Of a DNA stretch of 64,000 nt, positions 17,464 to 26,366 are shown in pieces. The DNA lies in the NCBI RefSeq assembly GCF_003231285.1, contig NZ_QKNS01000001.1, forward strand, positions 62,001 to 126,000, given 5' to 3'. The translations under genes and the position numbers were made by a program. This DNA is from Hymenobacter sediminis. GTDB taxonomy: Bacteria; Bacteroidota; Bacteroidia; Cytophagales; Hymenobacteraceae. The first letter of the stretch is position 1; each line of letters opens with the position of its first letter. A model generated the notes under the pieces. That model ran no database searches and was not told where the DNA came from. It worked only from the letters and a program-made list of their open reading frames with translations.

Positions 17464-18360
17464 CTAGCGTTTATGTGCTACGTAAATCAGGCTGGAGTAC
17501 TGGCCCTCGTGGCTGGCAGCGTAGCGGTTTGATTGGTAGCCGGCTTTCAGTACGGTAAGCATGCCGCCGCCCCGCTCGGCGCGGTGCTTTTCGCTAAGCA
17601 TGCTCACGTAATAGGCATCTAGGGGCATAGGCAACACCTCCTTCACCTGCATTTTGTGCTTTTTGAGCAGCTGGGTCATGGTTTTGGGGGTGAAATGGTA
17701 CAGATGGCGCGGCACATCATAAGCAGCCCAGTCCTGGCGGTAATGCTGGGCATCGAGACTATCGGCGTTGGGCACAGCAATAATCAGCACCCCATCTGAC
17801 TTCAACAGCCGAATGAGCTGGTGCAGGGTATCGTTCAGTTCGTGAACGTGTTCCAGTACGTGCCAGAGGGTGATGACATCGAAGGTTTCGGAGGGTAGCT
17901 TCGTGAGGTCAGCTTCCAGTTCCAGGGCCGGGCCTACGCGCTGGGTCGCTTCCTGTCGGGCTCGCTCATTGGGCTCCCAGCCAGCTACCCGCCAGCCGTT
18001 GCCCTTAGCAGCCGCCAGAAAGTGACCAGTGCCGCAGCCGTAGTCGAAGAGGCGACCTTTGCGGGTAGCCAGATTATTCACCAGCGCTACTTTGCGACGC
18101 ATGGTAAAAAACCGCGCCACTTTATAGGCTTGGTTGATAACCCCCCCTGCCCCACTATTGTGCGACACGTACTCGTCGGACTCATAATAGCGACCAATGT
18201 GAGCGGCATCGGGGCGCGGGTTGGTGAACTGAAACGAGCAGGCCTCGCATTGCTGAATGGCAAAGCTTTCCTTACTCACCGACTTATCTTCTACTACCAG
18301 CTTGTTGCGAAATTCTGTTTTCCCGCAGACCGGGCACTTCTCCAAACGCTCGTAAATCAC
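17464..18360 (-). CDS. SAM-dependent methyltransferase with N-terminal zinc ribbon
   Basis: A class I methyltransferase of about 298 residues. A zinc ribbon opens the protein (CPVCG near residue 8, then CEACSFQFTNPRP), a layout common in small-molecule and sugar methyltransferases of Bacteroidota. SAM motif I is LFDYGCGTGHFL, and the post-I region has TLWHVLEHVHELNDTL, typical of the Methyltransf_23 group. The acceptor is unknown. The start is uncertain: I prefer the GTG at 18360, just before the zinc ribbon, because the longer ATG frame from 18417 runs through a repeat-like sequence. The gene is separated from mnmG by about 110-170 bp. A REP-like element follows it. Confidence 0.85.
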   Translation of the reverse strand: MIYERLEKCPVCGKTEFRNKLVVEDKSVSKESFAIQQCEACSFQFTNPRPDAAHIGRYYESDEYVSHNSGAGGVINQAYKVARFFTMRRKVALVNNLATRKGRLFDYGCGTGHFLAAAKGNGWRVAGWEPNERARQEATQRVGPALELEADLTKLPSETFDVITLWHVLEHVHELNDTLHQLIRLLKSDGVLIIAVPNADSLDAQHYRQDWAAYDVPRHLYHFTPKTMTQLLKKHKMQVKEVLPMPLDAYYVSMLSEKHRAERGGGMLTVLKAGYQSNRYAASHEGQYSSLIYVAHKR

Positions 18361-18393
18361 AGATTTGCGCTGATTAATTTGATTACGCTGATT
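18356..18393. repeat. AT-rich imperfect repeat at the methyltransferase start
   Basis: Contains GCGCTGATTAAT followed by TTACGCTGATT, two near copies of one block, in the style of the CAGATT/CTGATT intergenic repeats spread through many bacterial genomes. It overlaps the likely GTG start of the methyltransferase gene. Confidence 0.45.
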
Positions 18394-18530
18394 GCAGCCA
18401 AACTTCCGGCAGGGCATCCGGCTGCAACACGAAGGTACAAAACCAAAGATGCCACGAATTCAAGTAGGAATCCGTGGCATCACAATGATGGGGGAAATTT
18501 GGTCGGACGGCTGTGGCCGCAAACCAGAGG

Positions 18531-20396
18531 CTACCTGCCTAAGTACACCATCAGCACCGATACGTCGGCGGGGGAAACGCCGCTGATGCGCGAAGCCTGA
18601 CCCAGTGTTTCGGGCTGAATCTTGAGTAGCTTCTCGCGGGCCTCGTGCGAGAGGGCCGGCATAGCTTTGTAGTCGAGGCGGCCTTTGATCTGGAAGTTTT
18701 CCAACTCCTGCACGCGCGCAGCCTGTTGGTGCTCTTTCACGAGGTAGGACTCGTACTTCACCAGAATTTCTGCCTGTTCCAGGGCTTCCGGACCGTAGGG
18801 CGTTAGGGCCAGCGTGAGGCCGGGCAGCACCCGGGCCAGGGCCGGCAGATCCACGTTAGGACGGCGCAGCAGATTCACGGCGCGGGTTTTCTCATGGATG
18901 ATAGCCGAGCCGATTTCCTGCAGCCAGTCGTTTATTTCCTGGGGCTCGATGCCGTGGTTTTGCAGCAGCTTTACTACTTCCTGGGTCTGGCGTTCCTTCT
19001 CGCGCACCAGCTCCATGCGTTCCTCCGAGGCCAAGCCCAAGGCGTAGCCCAGCGGAGTCAAGCGCAGATCGGCGTTATCCTGGCGTAGCAGCAGGCGGTG
19101 CTCGGCCCGGCTCGTGAACATACGGTAGGGCTCGTCGGTGCCTTTGTTCACCAGGTCATCAATGAGTACGCCAATGTAGGCTTCGCTCCGCTTCAGGATG
19201 AAGGGCTCCTTGCCGTGCACTTTGTTGTGGGCATTGATGCCGGCCATCAGGCCCTGGCAAGCTGCTTCCTCATAGCCCGTGGTGCCATTGATTTGGCCCG
19301 CGAAGTAGAGGTTGCTGATGCGCTTGGTTTCCAGAGTCAGCTGCAGCTGGGTGGGCGGGAAGAAGTCGTACTCAATAGCGTAGCCCGGGCGGAACATCTT
19401 GGCATTCTCGAAGCCGGCAATTTTGCGCAGGGCGCGGTACTGCACGTCTTCGGGCAGGGAGCTGCTAAAGCCGTTCACGTACACCTCCACGGTGCTCCAG
19501 CCTTCGGGCTCCACAAAAATCTGGTGACGGTCCTTGTCGGCGAAACGGTTGATTTTATCCTCCACCGAAGGGCAATAGCGTGGCCCCAGACCCTTAATGC
19601 GGCCCTGGAACATGGGAGACTTTTCAAAGCCTTCCTTCAGGATTTCGTGAACCTCGGGGTTGGTGTAGGTAATGTAGCAGGGGCGCTGCTTTACCAGGGC
19701 CGGCGTATCGAGGTAGGAGAATTTGCTGGGCACTTCGTCGCCCGGCTGCTCCTCCATTTTGGAGTAGTCTAGGCTGCGGCCGTCTACGCGGGGCGGAGTG
19801 CCGGTTTTCATGCGGCCGGCCTCAAAGCCTAGCTCCTTCAGCTGCTCCGTAATGCCGGTGCTGCGGCTTTCAGCGGCGCGCCCGCCCCCAAACTGCTTCT
19901 CTCCAATGTGGATGAGGCCGTTGAGGAAGGTACCATTGGTGAGCACCACGGCCTTGCCGCGAAACTCAATGCCGAGCTGGGTCTTAACCCCTACTACTGT
20001 GTCATTCTCCACTAGGATGCCCATTACGGCTTCCTGCCAGAAATCCACGTTCAGGGTTTGCTCCAGGGTCAGGCGCCACTCTTCAGCAAAGCGCATCCGG
20101 TCACTCTGGGCCCGCGGGCTCCACATAGCGGGGCCTTTCGAGCGGTTCAGCATCCGGAACTGAATCATGGTTTTGTCGGTGATGATACCCGACTGTCCGC
20201 CTAGCGCGTCCACCTCGCGCACAATCTGGCCCTTGGCCACCCCGCCCATGGCCGGGTTGCACGACATCTGCGCGATGGTGTTCATGTTCATCGTTACGAG
20301 CAGGACTTTAGAGCCCATGTTGGCGGCGGCCGCGGCGGCCTCACAGCCAGCGTGGCCGGCTCCTACTACAATAACGTCGTACTCTTCTTGCTGCAT
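18531..20396 (-). CDS. mnmG: tRNA uridine-5-carboxymethylaminomethyl modification enzyme MnmG (GidA)
   Basis: A 621-residue FAD-dependent enzyme that, with the GTPase MnmE, installs the carboxymethylaminomethyl group on the wobble uridine of several tRNAs. The N-terminal FAD site is [21 protein letters not shown]. The two family signatures are present: [19 protein letters not shown] with [11 protein letters not shown], and [23 protein letters not shown]. The redox cysteine region [12 protein letters not shown] is intact. Length is normal. The ATG at 20396 is secure. mnmE is not in the window. mnmG often lies close to oriC, which fits the DnaA-box cluster 3 kb away. Confidence 0.97.
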   Translation of the reverse strand: MQQEEYDVIVVGAGHAGCEAAAAAANMGSKVLLVTMNMNTIAQMSCNPAMGGVAKGQIVREVDALGGQSGIITDKTMIQFRMLNRSKGPAMWSPRAQSDRMRFAEEWRLTLEQTLNVDFWQEAVMGILVENDTVVGVKTQLGIEFRGKAVVLTNGTFLNGLIHIGEKQFGGGRAAESRSTGITEQLKELGFEAGRMKTGTPPRVDGRSLDYSKMEEQPGDEVPSKFSYLDTPALVKQRPCYITYTNPEVHEILKEGFEKSPMFQGRIKGLGPRYCPSVEDKINRFADKDRHQIFVEPEGWSTVEVYVNGFSSSLPEDVQYRALRKIAGFENAKMFRPGYAIEYDFFPPTQLQLTLETKRISNLYFAGQINGTTGYEEAACQGLMAGINAHNKVHGKEPFILKRSEAYIGVLIDDLVNKGTDEPYRMFTSRAEHRLLLRQDNADLRLTPLGYALGLASEERMELVREKERQTQEVVKLLQNHGIEPQEINDWLQEIGSAIIHEKTRAVNLLRRPNVDLPALARVLPGLTLALTPYGPEALEQAEILVKYESYLVKEHQQAARVQELENFQIKGRLDYKAMPALSHEAREKLLKIQPETLGQASRISGVSPADVSVLMVYLGR

Positions 20397-20546
20397 GGCG
20401 GGATAAGCTGTAGCGCGACTAGTATGCGTCGCGCATCGATGAACTGGAAGTCAGCGGTGGCTGACCGATTCGTTCGGGGTAACACAAGAAGCGTCCTCAG
20501 TCGTTCAACAAGCCCCAAGCCGAAGCTTTCGGGTTACTGCAGACAG

Positions 20547-20574
20547 AAAACGCCCGCGTTTGGGCGGGCGCTTG
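20547..20574 (-). terminator. Probable terminator after the ATE/Bpt-like gene
   Basis: Stem CGCCCGC (20551-20557) with GCGGGCG (20564-20570); read leftward it is followed by TTTT. It lies about 150 bp beyond the end of the gene at 20723. Confidence 0.5.
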
Positions 20575-20722
20575 TTCAGGCAATCAGATTCAGAAAGCAG
20601 CACGCAACACGCTCAAAACGTGTGCAAAGATACGCACTCCGCTTCTGTTTTGTGCGCAACGATGGGGTAGTGGCTGGCAGATGGCCCATAGCGGAAATCT
20701 TTACCAAGCACAGCTACCCAAC

Positions 20723-21451
20723 TTATTCGGTCAAGTCATTATTCAAATAGTCAGTAGGCCAATCGGCCAGCAATTCAGCTGATTGAGCAGCCACCGCCTC
20801 CCACGAAAACGGCAGCCATTGGCCTGTGGCAGCATCAAACACTTCCGTGGCAGCCAGACAGGGAAACAGCTTGTAATCGAACTTGGGGTAGCGGTGCACC
20901 AAGTAGCCGGGGTAGTAATAGGCTTTGCGCAGGTGCAGGGCCTGGTTGATTTTAAGTAGCATCAGATACTTACCTAAGCTGTGCTTGCGGTAAGCGGGGT
21001 GGTAGAAATTCATGATACCGGCAATGCTACGGGCCCCACTATCAAAAATGCCCACAGCAATCAGTTGGCCTCCATCGCGCACCTCAATAGCATCGGTAGT
21101 AAATATGCTGTGCGTGGCGCCGGCCATGAGAAACGCTTCTACCGTTTCGGGCGCGTCGAAGGTAATGGAGCTGCGGTACAGGGCGTACAACTCTTCATAT
21201 TCCTCCGTGAGCCGGAAGGGAAGAATAACCGTGGAAAACCGCTCATTGTAGCGCAGCAGGCGCCGTTGTTCCGGACCATACTGCACCTGGCTAAGGACCA
21301 GCCGCAGCCAGTGCACGGTGTATAGGTTGTCGTCGAGGGGTAGGAAACGGCAGGTAAACAGATCCTGGTGCATCCGGTAGTAGCCCTGGCTTAAATAAAA
21401 GTCCAGCGCATCGCCCCGGATGATGGGAATATAAGGAGGGGTAGCAGCCAT
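20723..21451 (-). CDS. Arginyl/leucyl-tRNA-protein transferase-like protein (ATE/Bpt type)
   Basis: A 242-residue protein with a GNAT-like fold. The segment YYYPGYLVHRYPKFDYKLFPCL corresponds to the C-terminal aminoacyl-transferase core of ATE1/Bpt proteins, and RYNERFSTVILPFRLTEEYEELYALYRSS to its start. Enzymes of this family attach an amino acid from aminoacyl-tRNA to the N-terminus of proteins, marking them for ClpAP-type degradation. It is somewhat short and the N-terminal cysteine-rich motif of classical ATE1 is not seen, so it may have a different acceptor. ISIFTTDAIEVRDGGQLIAVGIFD-like strands precede a GNAT-type helix (HSLGKYLMLLKINQAL). Transcribed alone. Confidence 0.6.
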   Translation of the reverse strand: MAATPPYIPIIRGDALDFYLSQGYYRMHQDLFTCRFLPLDDNLYTVHWLRLVLSQVQYGPEQRRLLRYNERFSTVILPFRLTEEYEELYALYRSSITFDAPETVEAFLMAGATHSIFTTDAIEVRDGGQLIAVGIFDSGARSIAGIMNFYHPAYRKHSLGKYLMLLKINQALHLRKAYYYPGYLVHRYPKFDYKLFPCLAATEVFDAATGQWLPFSWEAVAAQSAELLADWPTDYLNNDLTE

Positions 21452-21642
21452 TACGGAAATATACTAGGGTACGTGGATAGGTAGTATTTCCCGCCTAATA
21501 AGACCAGCTCGGAATGACCATTCTTTACTTTACTGGCCGCGCCGGCCATGTCGTTTACAGCACCATCCCCTACCCCCTTCACGGCCGCGAATGTCAGCAA
21601 CGTTAACCGAGCGGGCATTTCGGCGTCGGACTAGGAGGACAC

Positions 21643-21674
21643 AAAAACGCCCGCGTATGGAGCGGGCGTTTTGT
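21643..21674 (-). terminator. Intrinsic terminator after ybeY
   Basis: AAAACGCCCGC and its complement around GTATGGA, with A and T runs on both sides, 20 bp beyond the ybeY stop codon. It ends the DUF4175-ATPase-ybeY transcript. Confidence 0.78.
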
Positions 21675-21694
21675 TTGGTCAGATGTCCTACCTC

Positions 21695-22180
21695 TTAGAA
21701 GGTACGCAACAGAAGGCAATCGTCTTCTTTTTTGCGCATGGCCGTCTGGCTGAGCAGATCCTTGTCGGCGTAGCCGAGCAGGTGTAGCACGCCGTGAATC
21801 ATTACGCGGTGCAGCTCGTCGCGGAACGTGACACCGTGAATCTGGGCGTTTTCGCGCACGCGCTCCACCGAAATAAAGATGTCGCCTTCAATGATGTCGG
21901 CGTCATCGGCGTTATCGAAGGTGATGACGTCGGTGTAGGTGTCGTGCTCCAGGTACTCCATGTTTACCTTGTGTAGGTATTCATCGGAGCAGAAGATGTA
22001 GGTGAGCTGCACAATTTCATGCTCGTGCACCTCCGCTACGCGCTCAATCCAGGAGGTCAGGTCCTGGGCGTCGGCCAGCTCGAAATCAACATCCTCTACC
22101 AGAAACTCAATACCTGGGCCTTCGTCGTGGCCGAAGTCATCGTGCTCCTGGTCGTCGTACTCGGTGGGCAGGTCGCTCAT
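21695..22180 (-). CDS. ybeY: Endoribonuclease YbeY (rRNA maturation factor)
   Basis: A 161-residue metalloprotein of the UPF0054/YbeY family, needed for 16S rRNA 3' maturation and ribosome quality control. The metal motif reads HGVLHLLGYADKD. The usual form is HGxLHLxGYDH, so the first two His are kept and Asp stands at the place of the third; this is a variant I associate with Bacteroidota. Upstream parts of the family are also visible (LTYIFCSDEYLHKVNMEYLEHD, YTDVITFDNADD, GDIFISVERVRENA). The ATG at 22180 is preferred over a TTG three codons earlier. It follows the anti-sigma-type ATPase gene by 12 bp and is the last gene of the operon. Confidence 0.9.
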   Translation of the reverse strand: MSDLPTEYDDQEHDDFGHDEGPGIEFLVEDVDFELADAQDLTSWIERVAEVHEHEIVQLTYIFCSDEYLHKVNMEYLEHDTYTDVITFDNADDADIIEGDIFISVERVRENAQIHGVTFRDELHRVMIHGVLHLLGYADKDLLSQTAMRKKEDDCLLLRTF

Positions 22181-22192
22181 TGCGGGCAAAAA

Positions 22193-22651
22193 CTAGTGGG
22201 TAGCGGTTTCAGCACCATTCACAGCCGAGCCGGCTTCGGAGGCCGAAGGGGCGGGTAGCATGAAGGTAAGCTGCACGTTGCGGCCATCCTTGGTAAACTC
22301 TACCTCATCGGCCAGGTGGCGGATCAGGAAGATGCCGCGGCCGCCGGGGTTTTCGAGGTTTTCGGGGGCCGTGGGGTCAATCAGGTTGGTGTAGTCGAAA
22401 CCGGTGCCTTCATCCTCGATTTCAAACTTCACCCGGTCCTGATCCACGAACAAGGACAGGAAGACGTTTTTATCCTTATCGAACTTATTACCGTGCCGGA
22501 TGGCATTGTTTACCGCCTCCGTGACGGCCACCATAATGTTGCCGTAGATATCGTCTTCGATGTGAAACGTATCCTTCGAGTTGTCGATAAAGCTTTCCAC
22601 CACGCGGATGTTCTCGACGAGCGAAGGAATCTGAATTTTAACCTGCTTCAT
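22193..22651 (-). CDS. RsbW/SpoIIAB-type ATP-binding regulatory protein
   Basis: A 152-residue protein made of one GHKL (HATPase_c_2) domain. The N box is AVTEAVNNAIRHGN and the G boxes are EDEGTGFDY and NPGGRGIFLIRHLADEV, all intact, so ATP binding is expected. Stand-alone domains of this kind act as anti-sigma factors or serine kinases in partner-switching systems, with a STAS-domain antagonist. No sigma factor or obvious antagonist is adjacent, although two STAS/SEC14-like genes exist at 9411 and 29643. The C-terminal 20 residues are an unstructured Ala/Ser/Glu tail. It lies between the DUF4175 gene and ybeY in one operon, an arrangement I believe is conserved in Cytophagales. Confidence 0.85.
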   Translation of the reverse strand: MKQVKIQIPSLVENIRVVESFIDNSKDTFHIEDDIYGNIMVAVTEAVNNAIRHGNKFDKDKNVFLSLFVDQDRVKFEIEDEGTGFDYTNLIDPTAPENLENPGGRGIFLIRHLADEVEFTKDGRNVQLTFMLPAPSASEAGSAVNGAETATH

Positions 22652-22700
22652 AGAAAAGAGAAAGGGAAGGCGGCGTTGGGGCGGTAAAAGTAGCTGAACG

Positions 22701-25700
22701 CTACTTCATTTTTTGAAAATATTCACTTACCTCCCGCTGATAGTAAGGCGTGAGGGCCGGCGGTACGGTGCGAAGCAGCTCCGTCTGCCGGTTTTGCTGG
22801 CGTTTGTACTGCTGAAACGCCGGCGGAAACACAGGCGGGCGGTTCTGAGCCGTCTGCGCTTCGCGCTTATCGTCCTGGTCCCGCTCCCGGGCCGACTTCT
22901 CGGCTTCCAGCAAACGAGTCAGGATTTGGCGCTGGCGCATGATAGTCTGCTCCGTCAGCCGCTTGTTTACGAGGTCGGTTTCGGTTTGTTCCATCATTTT
23001 TTTGACGTCGCCGAGGCCCCCAGCGCCGTCCTGGCCTTTCCCGTCTTTATTGTTTCCGGGTTTACCGCCGCCTTTCTGCTGCATGCGCTCCAGCTCCTGC
23101 ATAGCCTGCCGGAGCATTTGCTGCTGCCCAGCTAGTTTAGCCAGCTCTTCGGAGAGGGCCCGGCCTTGCTTACCGCTCTGCTGGAGCTGCTGAATCTGCT
23201 GATTGAGCTGCTGTTGCATGCGGCCGAGTTGGCCTTCGCCGGCCGAGCTGCCTTTCTTCTTTTTGCGGCCCGGCTTACCGCCACCCTGTTGTTGCTGGCT
23301 CTGGCTTTGGCGCTGCTGTTCCTGCATTTGCTGGAGCGCATCGTTTAGCATAAGCGCCAAGTTGTTCATGCTGGTCATGGCCAGCTGCTGGGAGTTAGTA
23401 GCCCTACCCACGTTGCGCTGCCGAATCTGGTCGAGGCTTTCGTCCATGCGGCCATTCATTTCGCCTACCTCCCGCGTCACGAACGATTTGATCTGGAACA
23501 CGCGCTTGGCCAAGGCATACAGCGAGTCCTGCACCACCCGGGCATCGTCCTTGAGCTTGCGCTGGGTCTGGCCGAGCTGCACAAAGCGCGGGTCCGATTG
23601 GTCTACGGTGCGGAACTGCTTCATCAGGTTTTCCTGGTCGAAGGAGAGCTTGAGCAGGTTTTCGAGGATGTCGCGCAGGTCGTCGATGTTTTCCTGCTGC
23701 TGGTCCTGTTCCTCCTCGTTCATCTGCTGCTGCATCTTCTGAGCCATTTGCTGCATTTTCTGGGCGGCCTGCTTCTGGCTCTGGCTGGCTTTCTGGTTCT
23801 GATTTTTGCCCAGCTGCTCTTGGCTGTCCTGCTGCTGCTCGTCTACCTGCTGCTGGTCCTGCTTCATCTCGTCGGCCTGGTTTTCGCCGCCGAGCTGCTG
23901 GTCCAGCTCCTTCATGTCTTTGAGGTCCTGCTTCAGCTCCTCAAACTTTTGTTGCTGCTCGGCTTGCTGCTGCTTCAGGTCCTGCTGCTTTTGCTGCTGC
24001 TGGTCTTTGCTGAGGTTATTATCGGGGTTGTTCTTGTCGTTCTTCTGAGTTTCGTCGGCCAGCTTCTGCTGCTCTTGGGCCAGCTGCTGGAGCTTTTCCA
24101 GGGCTTGGTCCTGCTTCTGCTCAAATTGCAGTTGCTTAAACATTTCCAGGGCCCGCTCCAGCTCTTTCTGCAGGGTATTCTCCTTGTTTTCGAGCTGCTG
24201 CATCAGGCGCTGCATCTCGGGCTGGTTTTGGTCTTGTTGTTGTTCCAGCAGCTTCTGCAACTCCTCGTAGAGCTTCTTGGTCTCGGGGTCGAGCAGGGTT
24301 TCCATCAGCTTTTTCAGCTCCTCAGCTTTCTGGGCCAGCTCCTCATTCTTCTGCGGATCCAGCTGGTTTTGCTGCTCCTGCAACTGCTCAAACTGGCGCT
24401 TCAGCTCATCCAGGGCCTGGTCCATCTGCTGCTTCTGGTCGAGCATGTCGCGCAGTTGCTTGCGGTCCTGGAAGTTCAGGTCGCGCTTCACTTTCAGCTT
24501 GTCCTCGGCTTTAGCTAGCTCGCGCTCCATTTTCTTGCTTTGCTGGGCGGCCTGGCTCAGCTGGCTTTGCACGGCTTGGCTCTGAGAAGCCAGCTGCTGG
24601 CGTAGCTCGGTGCGCGAAGGCAGGCGGAACTCGGCAGTGCGGCTTCGCGCCGACTTGGGCCCGTGCACGCCGTCGTTGTCCCATACCTGCACGAAATACT
24701 CCAGCCGGTCGCCGGGGCGCATGTTCAGGGGGCGCACATCCCACTGGTAAGCGTAGCTCTGGCTTGGACCGCGGCCCAGGGGTAGGGCGCGGGTTTGGTA
24801 GGCGGCATTGGCTCCGCCTTCCTGACGGTTCGGCCGGCCTTTGCTCAGCACGCGGTAGTACAGTTGCAGGCGCGAAAGGCCGTAATCATCCCGCACGTTG
24901 CCGCCCAGCGCGAGGTAGTGCAACGAGGTAGTATCCTGAAAGGCTTCTAGTGTCACGTCGGGCACCTGGTCTGGAATGACGGTGATTTGGTATTCGATGG
25001 GGTCCCGGTTGGGGCTATTGGCGTTGCGCAGGTGCACGGAGTATTGTTGGCTGCGCATGGCCCGGCGGGAAAGCAGAAACTGCTCATCATCGGCCTGGGC
25101 ACTCACTACCTCGTCGGGGTTACGGAACTTCAACTGTAGCTGGTCGGTAGCTTCGGTGCTGAACTCCCAGCGCAGGTCCGAGCCCTCGGGCACGGTAAGG
25201 TTGCCGGAGTTGCGAATGGTTTCGGCGGGTTTGCCGAGGTAGGCGGGGTAGGAAACCCGCACGGCAAAGTCGCGCAGGTTAGGCCGGGCTTTCACCGTTA
25301 GGTCGTACTCCGGGGAGGTAAAGCCGGCGGCGGCCAGCTGGAATTCTACATTCTCGCGCAGCTGCCGGAAGTCGTAGCGGAAGCGGTTGCCGTTTTCGCG
25401 TACCAGGTGCCGCTCCCGGCCGCCGTACACAATGCTGATTTCGTTAGGCAGGGCCTCGCCTTCTACCGCCACGTTCAGGGTAAAGTCTTCCCCTTTGAAA
25501 GCGGTAAGATTCTTATTTTCTACTACAAAGCGGAAGGGAGCGGGCGGGCTGTACTTCTGGTTGTAGTTCAGAATTCGCTCGGTGCCCTGCACGAACAGGC
25601 TAGGATAAATAAGCAGTAGCAACACCACCACGGCTCCCGGAATGGCCACGTACTTCCACAGCGGCTTGGTCTGATCCTGAATATTAATGCCCTGGCTGAA

Positions 25701-26144
25701 CTCCACGCCCCGTAGCTGCCCGGCGCGCTGCTCCAGGCTGGCGGCCAGCAAGGCGTTTTCCTGGGCCTGGCCGCGTAGCTGCAGCGCGTTCAGGAGCTTG
25801 TCCTGCACATCCGGGAATAGCTCCCCTACCCTGCGGGCCGCCTGCTCATCGCTCAGCATCCGGCGCAGGTTGGTCAGGGCAGCTAGGGGCTGCCAGATCC
25901 AGCGCCCGAAGGCGTAGAGCATGCCGGCCACAAACCCGAACAGCAGCCCGGCCCGCACCCAGGTGGGCAAGTACAGAAAGTACTCAAGCAGGTTGAAAAC
26001 AAGGAATAAACTGAGCAGCAGGCCGCCAGCCACCAAGGCTCCACGAACCAGCAGACTCAGGTAAAATTTGCGCTTAAATGCGTCGAGGCGGGCCAGTACA
26101 TCGTCCAGGGCCCGAGTCGTTGCGGGGTCTTTCTCCACTACCAT
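22701..26144 (-). CDS. DUF4175 family membrane protein with glutamine-rich coiled coil
   Basis: A 1147-residue protein. Two membrane helices near residues 35-80 (VAGGLLLSLFLVFNLLEYFLYL, WVRAGLLFGFVAGMLYAFG) and one near 165-185 anchor it. Beta-rich segments (residues about 195-470) contain ARPNLRDFAVRVSYPAYLGK, a DUF4175 mark. From about residue 505 to 960 the sequence is almost entirely charged and glutamine-rich coiled coil (EELKKLMETLLDPETKKLYEEL), ending in a basic GKPGRKKKKGS linker and another coil. Full length for the Bacteroidota family; its role in the envelope is not known. It is the first gene of an operon with the ATPase and ybeY. The low-complexity part creates a long spurious leucine-rich frame on the opposite strand. 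Confidence 0.88.
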   Translation of the reverse strand: MVVEKDPATTRALDDVLARLDAFKRKFYLSLLVRGALVAGGLLLSLFLVFNLLEYFLYLPTWVRAGLLFGFVAGMLYAFGRWIWQPLAALTNLRRMLSDEQAARRVGELFPDVQDKLLNALQLRGQAQENALLAASLEQRAGQLRGVEFSQGINIQDQTKPLWKYVAIPGAVVVLLLLIYPSLFVQGTERILNYNQKYSPPAPFRFVVENKNLTAFKGEDFTLNVAVEGEALPNEISIVYGGRERHLVRENGNRFRYDFRQLRENVEFQLAAAGFTSPEYDLTVKARPNLRDFAVRVSYPAYLGKPAETIRNSGNLTVPEGSDLRWEFSTEATDQLQLKFRNPDEVVSAQADDEQFLLSRRAMRSQQYSVHLRNANSPNRDPIEYQITVIPDQVPDVTLEAFQDTTSLHYLALGGNVRDDYGLSRLQLYYRVLSKGRPNRQEGGANAAYQTRALPLGRGPSQSYAYQWDVRPLNMRPGDRLEYFVQVWDNDGVHGPKSARSRTAEFRLPSRTELRQQLASQSQAVQSQLSQAAQQSKKMERELAKAEDKLKVKRDLNFQDRKQLRDMLDQKQQMDQALDELKRQFEQLQEQQNQLDPQKNEELAQKAEELKKLMETLLDPETKKLYEELQKLLEQQQDQNQPEMQRLMQQLENKENTLQKELERALEMFKQLQFEQKQDQALEKLQQLAQEQQKLADETQKNDKNNPDNNLSKDQQQQKQQDLKQQQAEQQQKFEELKQDLKDMKELDQQLGGENQADEMKQDQQQVDEQQQDSQEQLGKNQNQKASQSQKQAAQKMQQMAQKMQQQMNEEEQDQQQENIDDLRDILENLLKLSFDQENLMKQFRTVDQSDPRFVQLGQTQRKLKDDARVVQDSLYALAKRVFQIKSFVTREVGEMNGRMDESLDQIRQRNVGRATNSQQLAMTSMNNLALMLNDALQQMQEQQRQSQSQQQQGGGKPGRKKKKGSSAGEGQLGRMQQQLNQQIQQLQQSGKQGRALSEELAKLAGQQQMLRQAMQELERMQQKGGGKPGNNKDGKGQDGAGGLGDVKKMMEQTETDLVNKRLTEQTIMRQRQILTRLLEAEKSARERDQDDKREAQTAQNRPPVFPPAFQQYKRQQNRQTELLRTVPPALTPYYQREVSEYFQKMK

Positions 26145-26308
26145 AGGTTTGCCGCCTAATACGGGCTCGGGAAAGATACGTATTTCGGCCCGGCGGCTGC
26201 ATGTAGGCTACACGCGAAGCCGGGCAAGAGGTTCCGCAAGTACCGTGGCGGCAGACTTAGTCAGCAGATTGGGGCTGAGCCTGCCGCCAGGGTACTAGGC
26301 TGGGCAAC

Positions 26309-26342
26309 AAAAAAAGCCTGAACCCACTGGGTTCAGGCTTTT
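26309..26342 (-). terminator. Intrinsic terminator after the M16 protease gene
   Basis: AAAAGCCTGAACCCA and its complement around CT, with an A run on the left that reads as a T-tract leftward. It lies 25 bp beyond the stop codon. Confidence 0.82.
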
Positions 26343-26366
26343 ACATGGGGTAGGAAAACCGTGAGC

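Noticed and set aside
23598..24518. A 306-codon leucine-rich frame on the + strand
   Set aside because: It is the antisense of the glutamine-rich coiled coil of the DUF4175 gene; CAG codons read backwards give leucine. No independent gene features.
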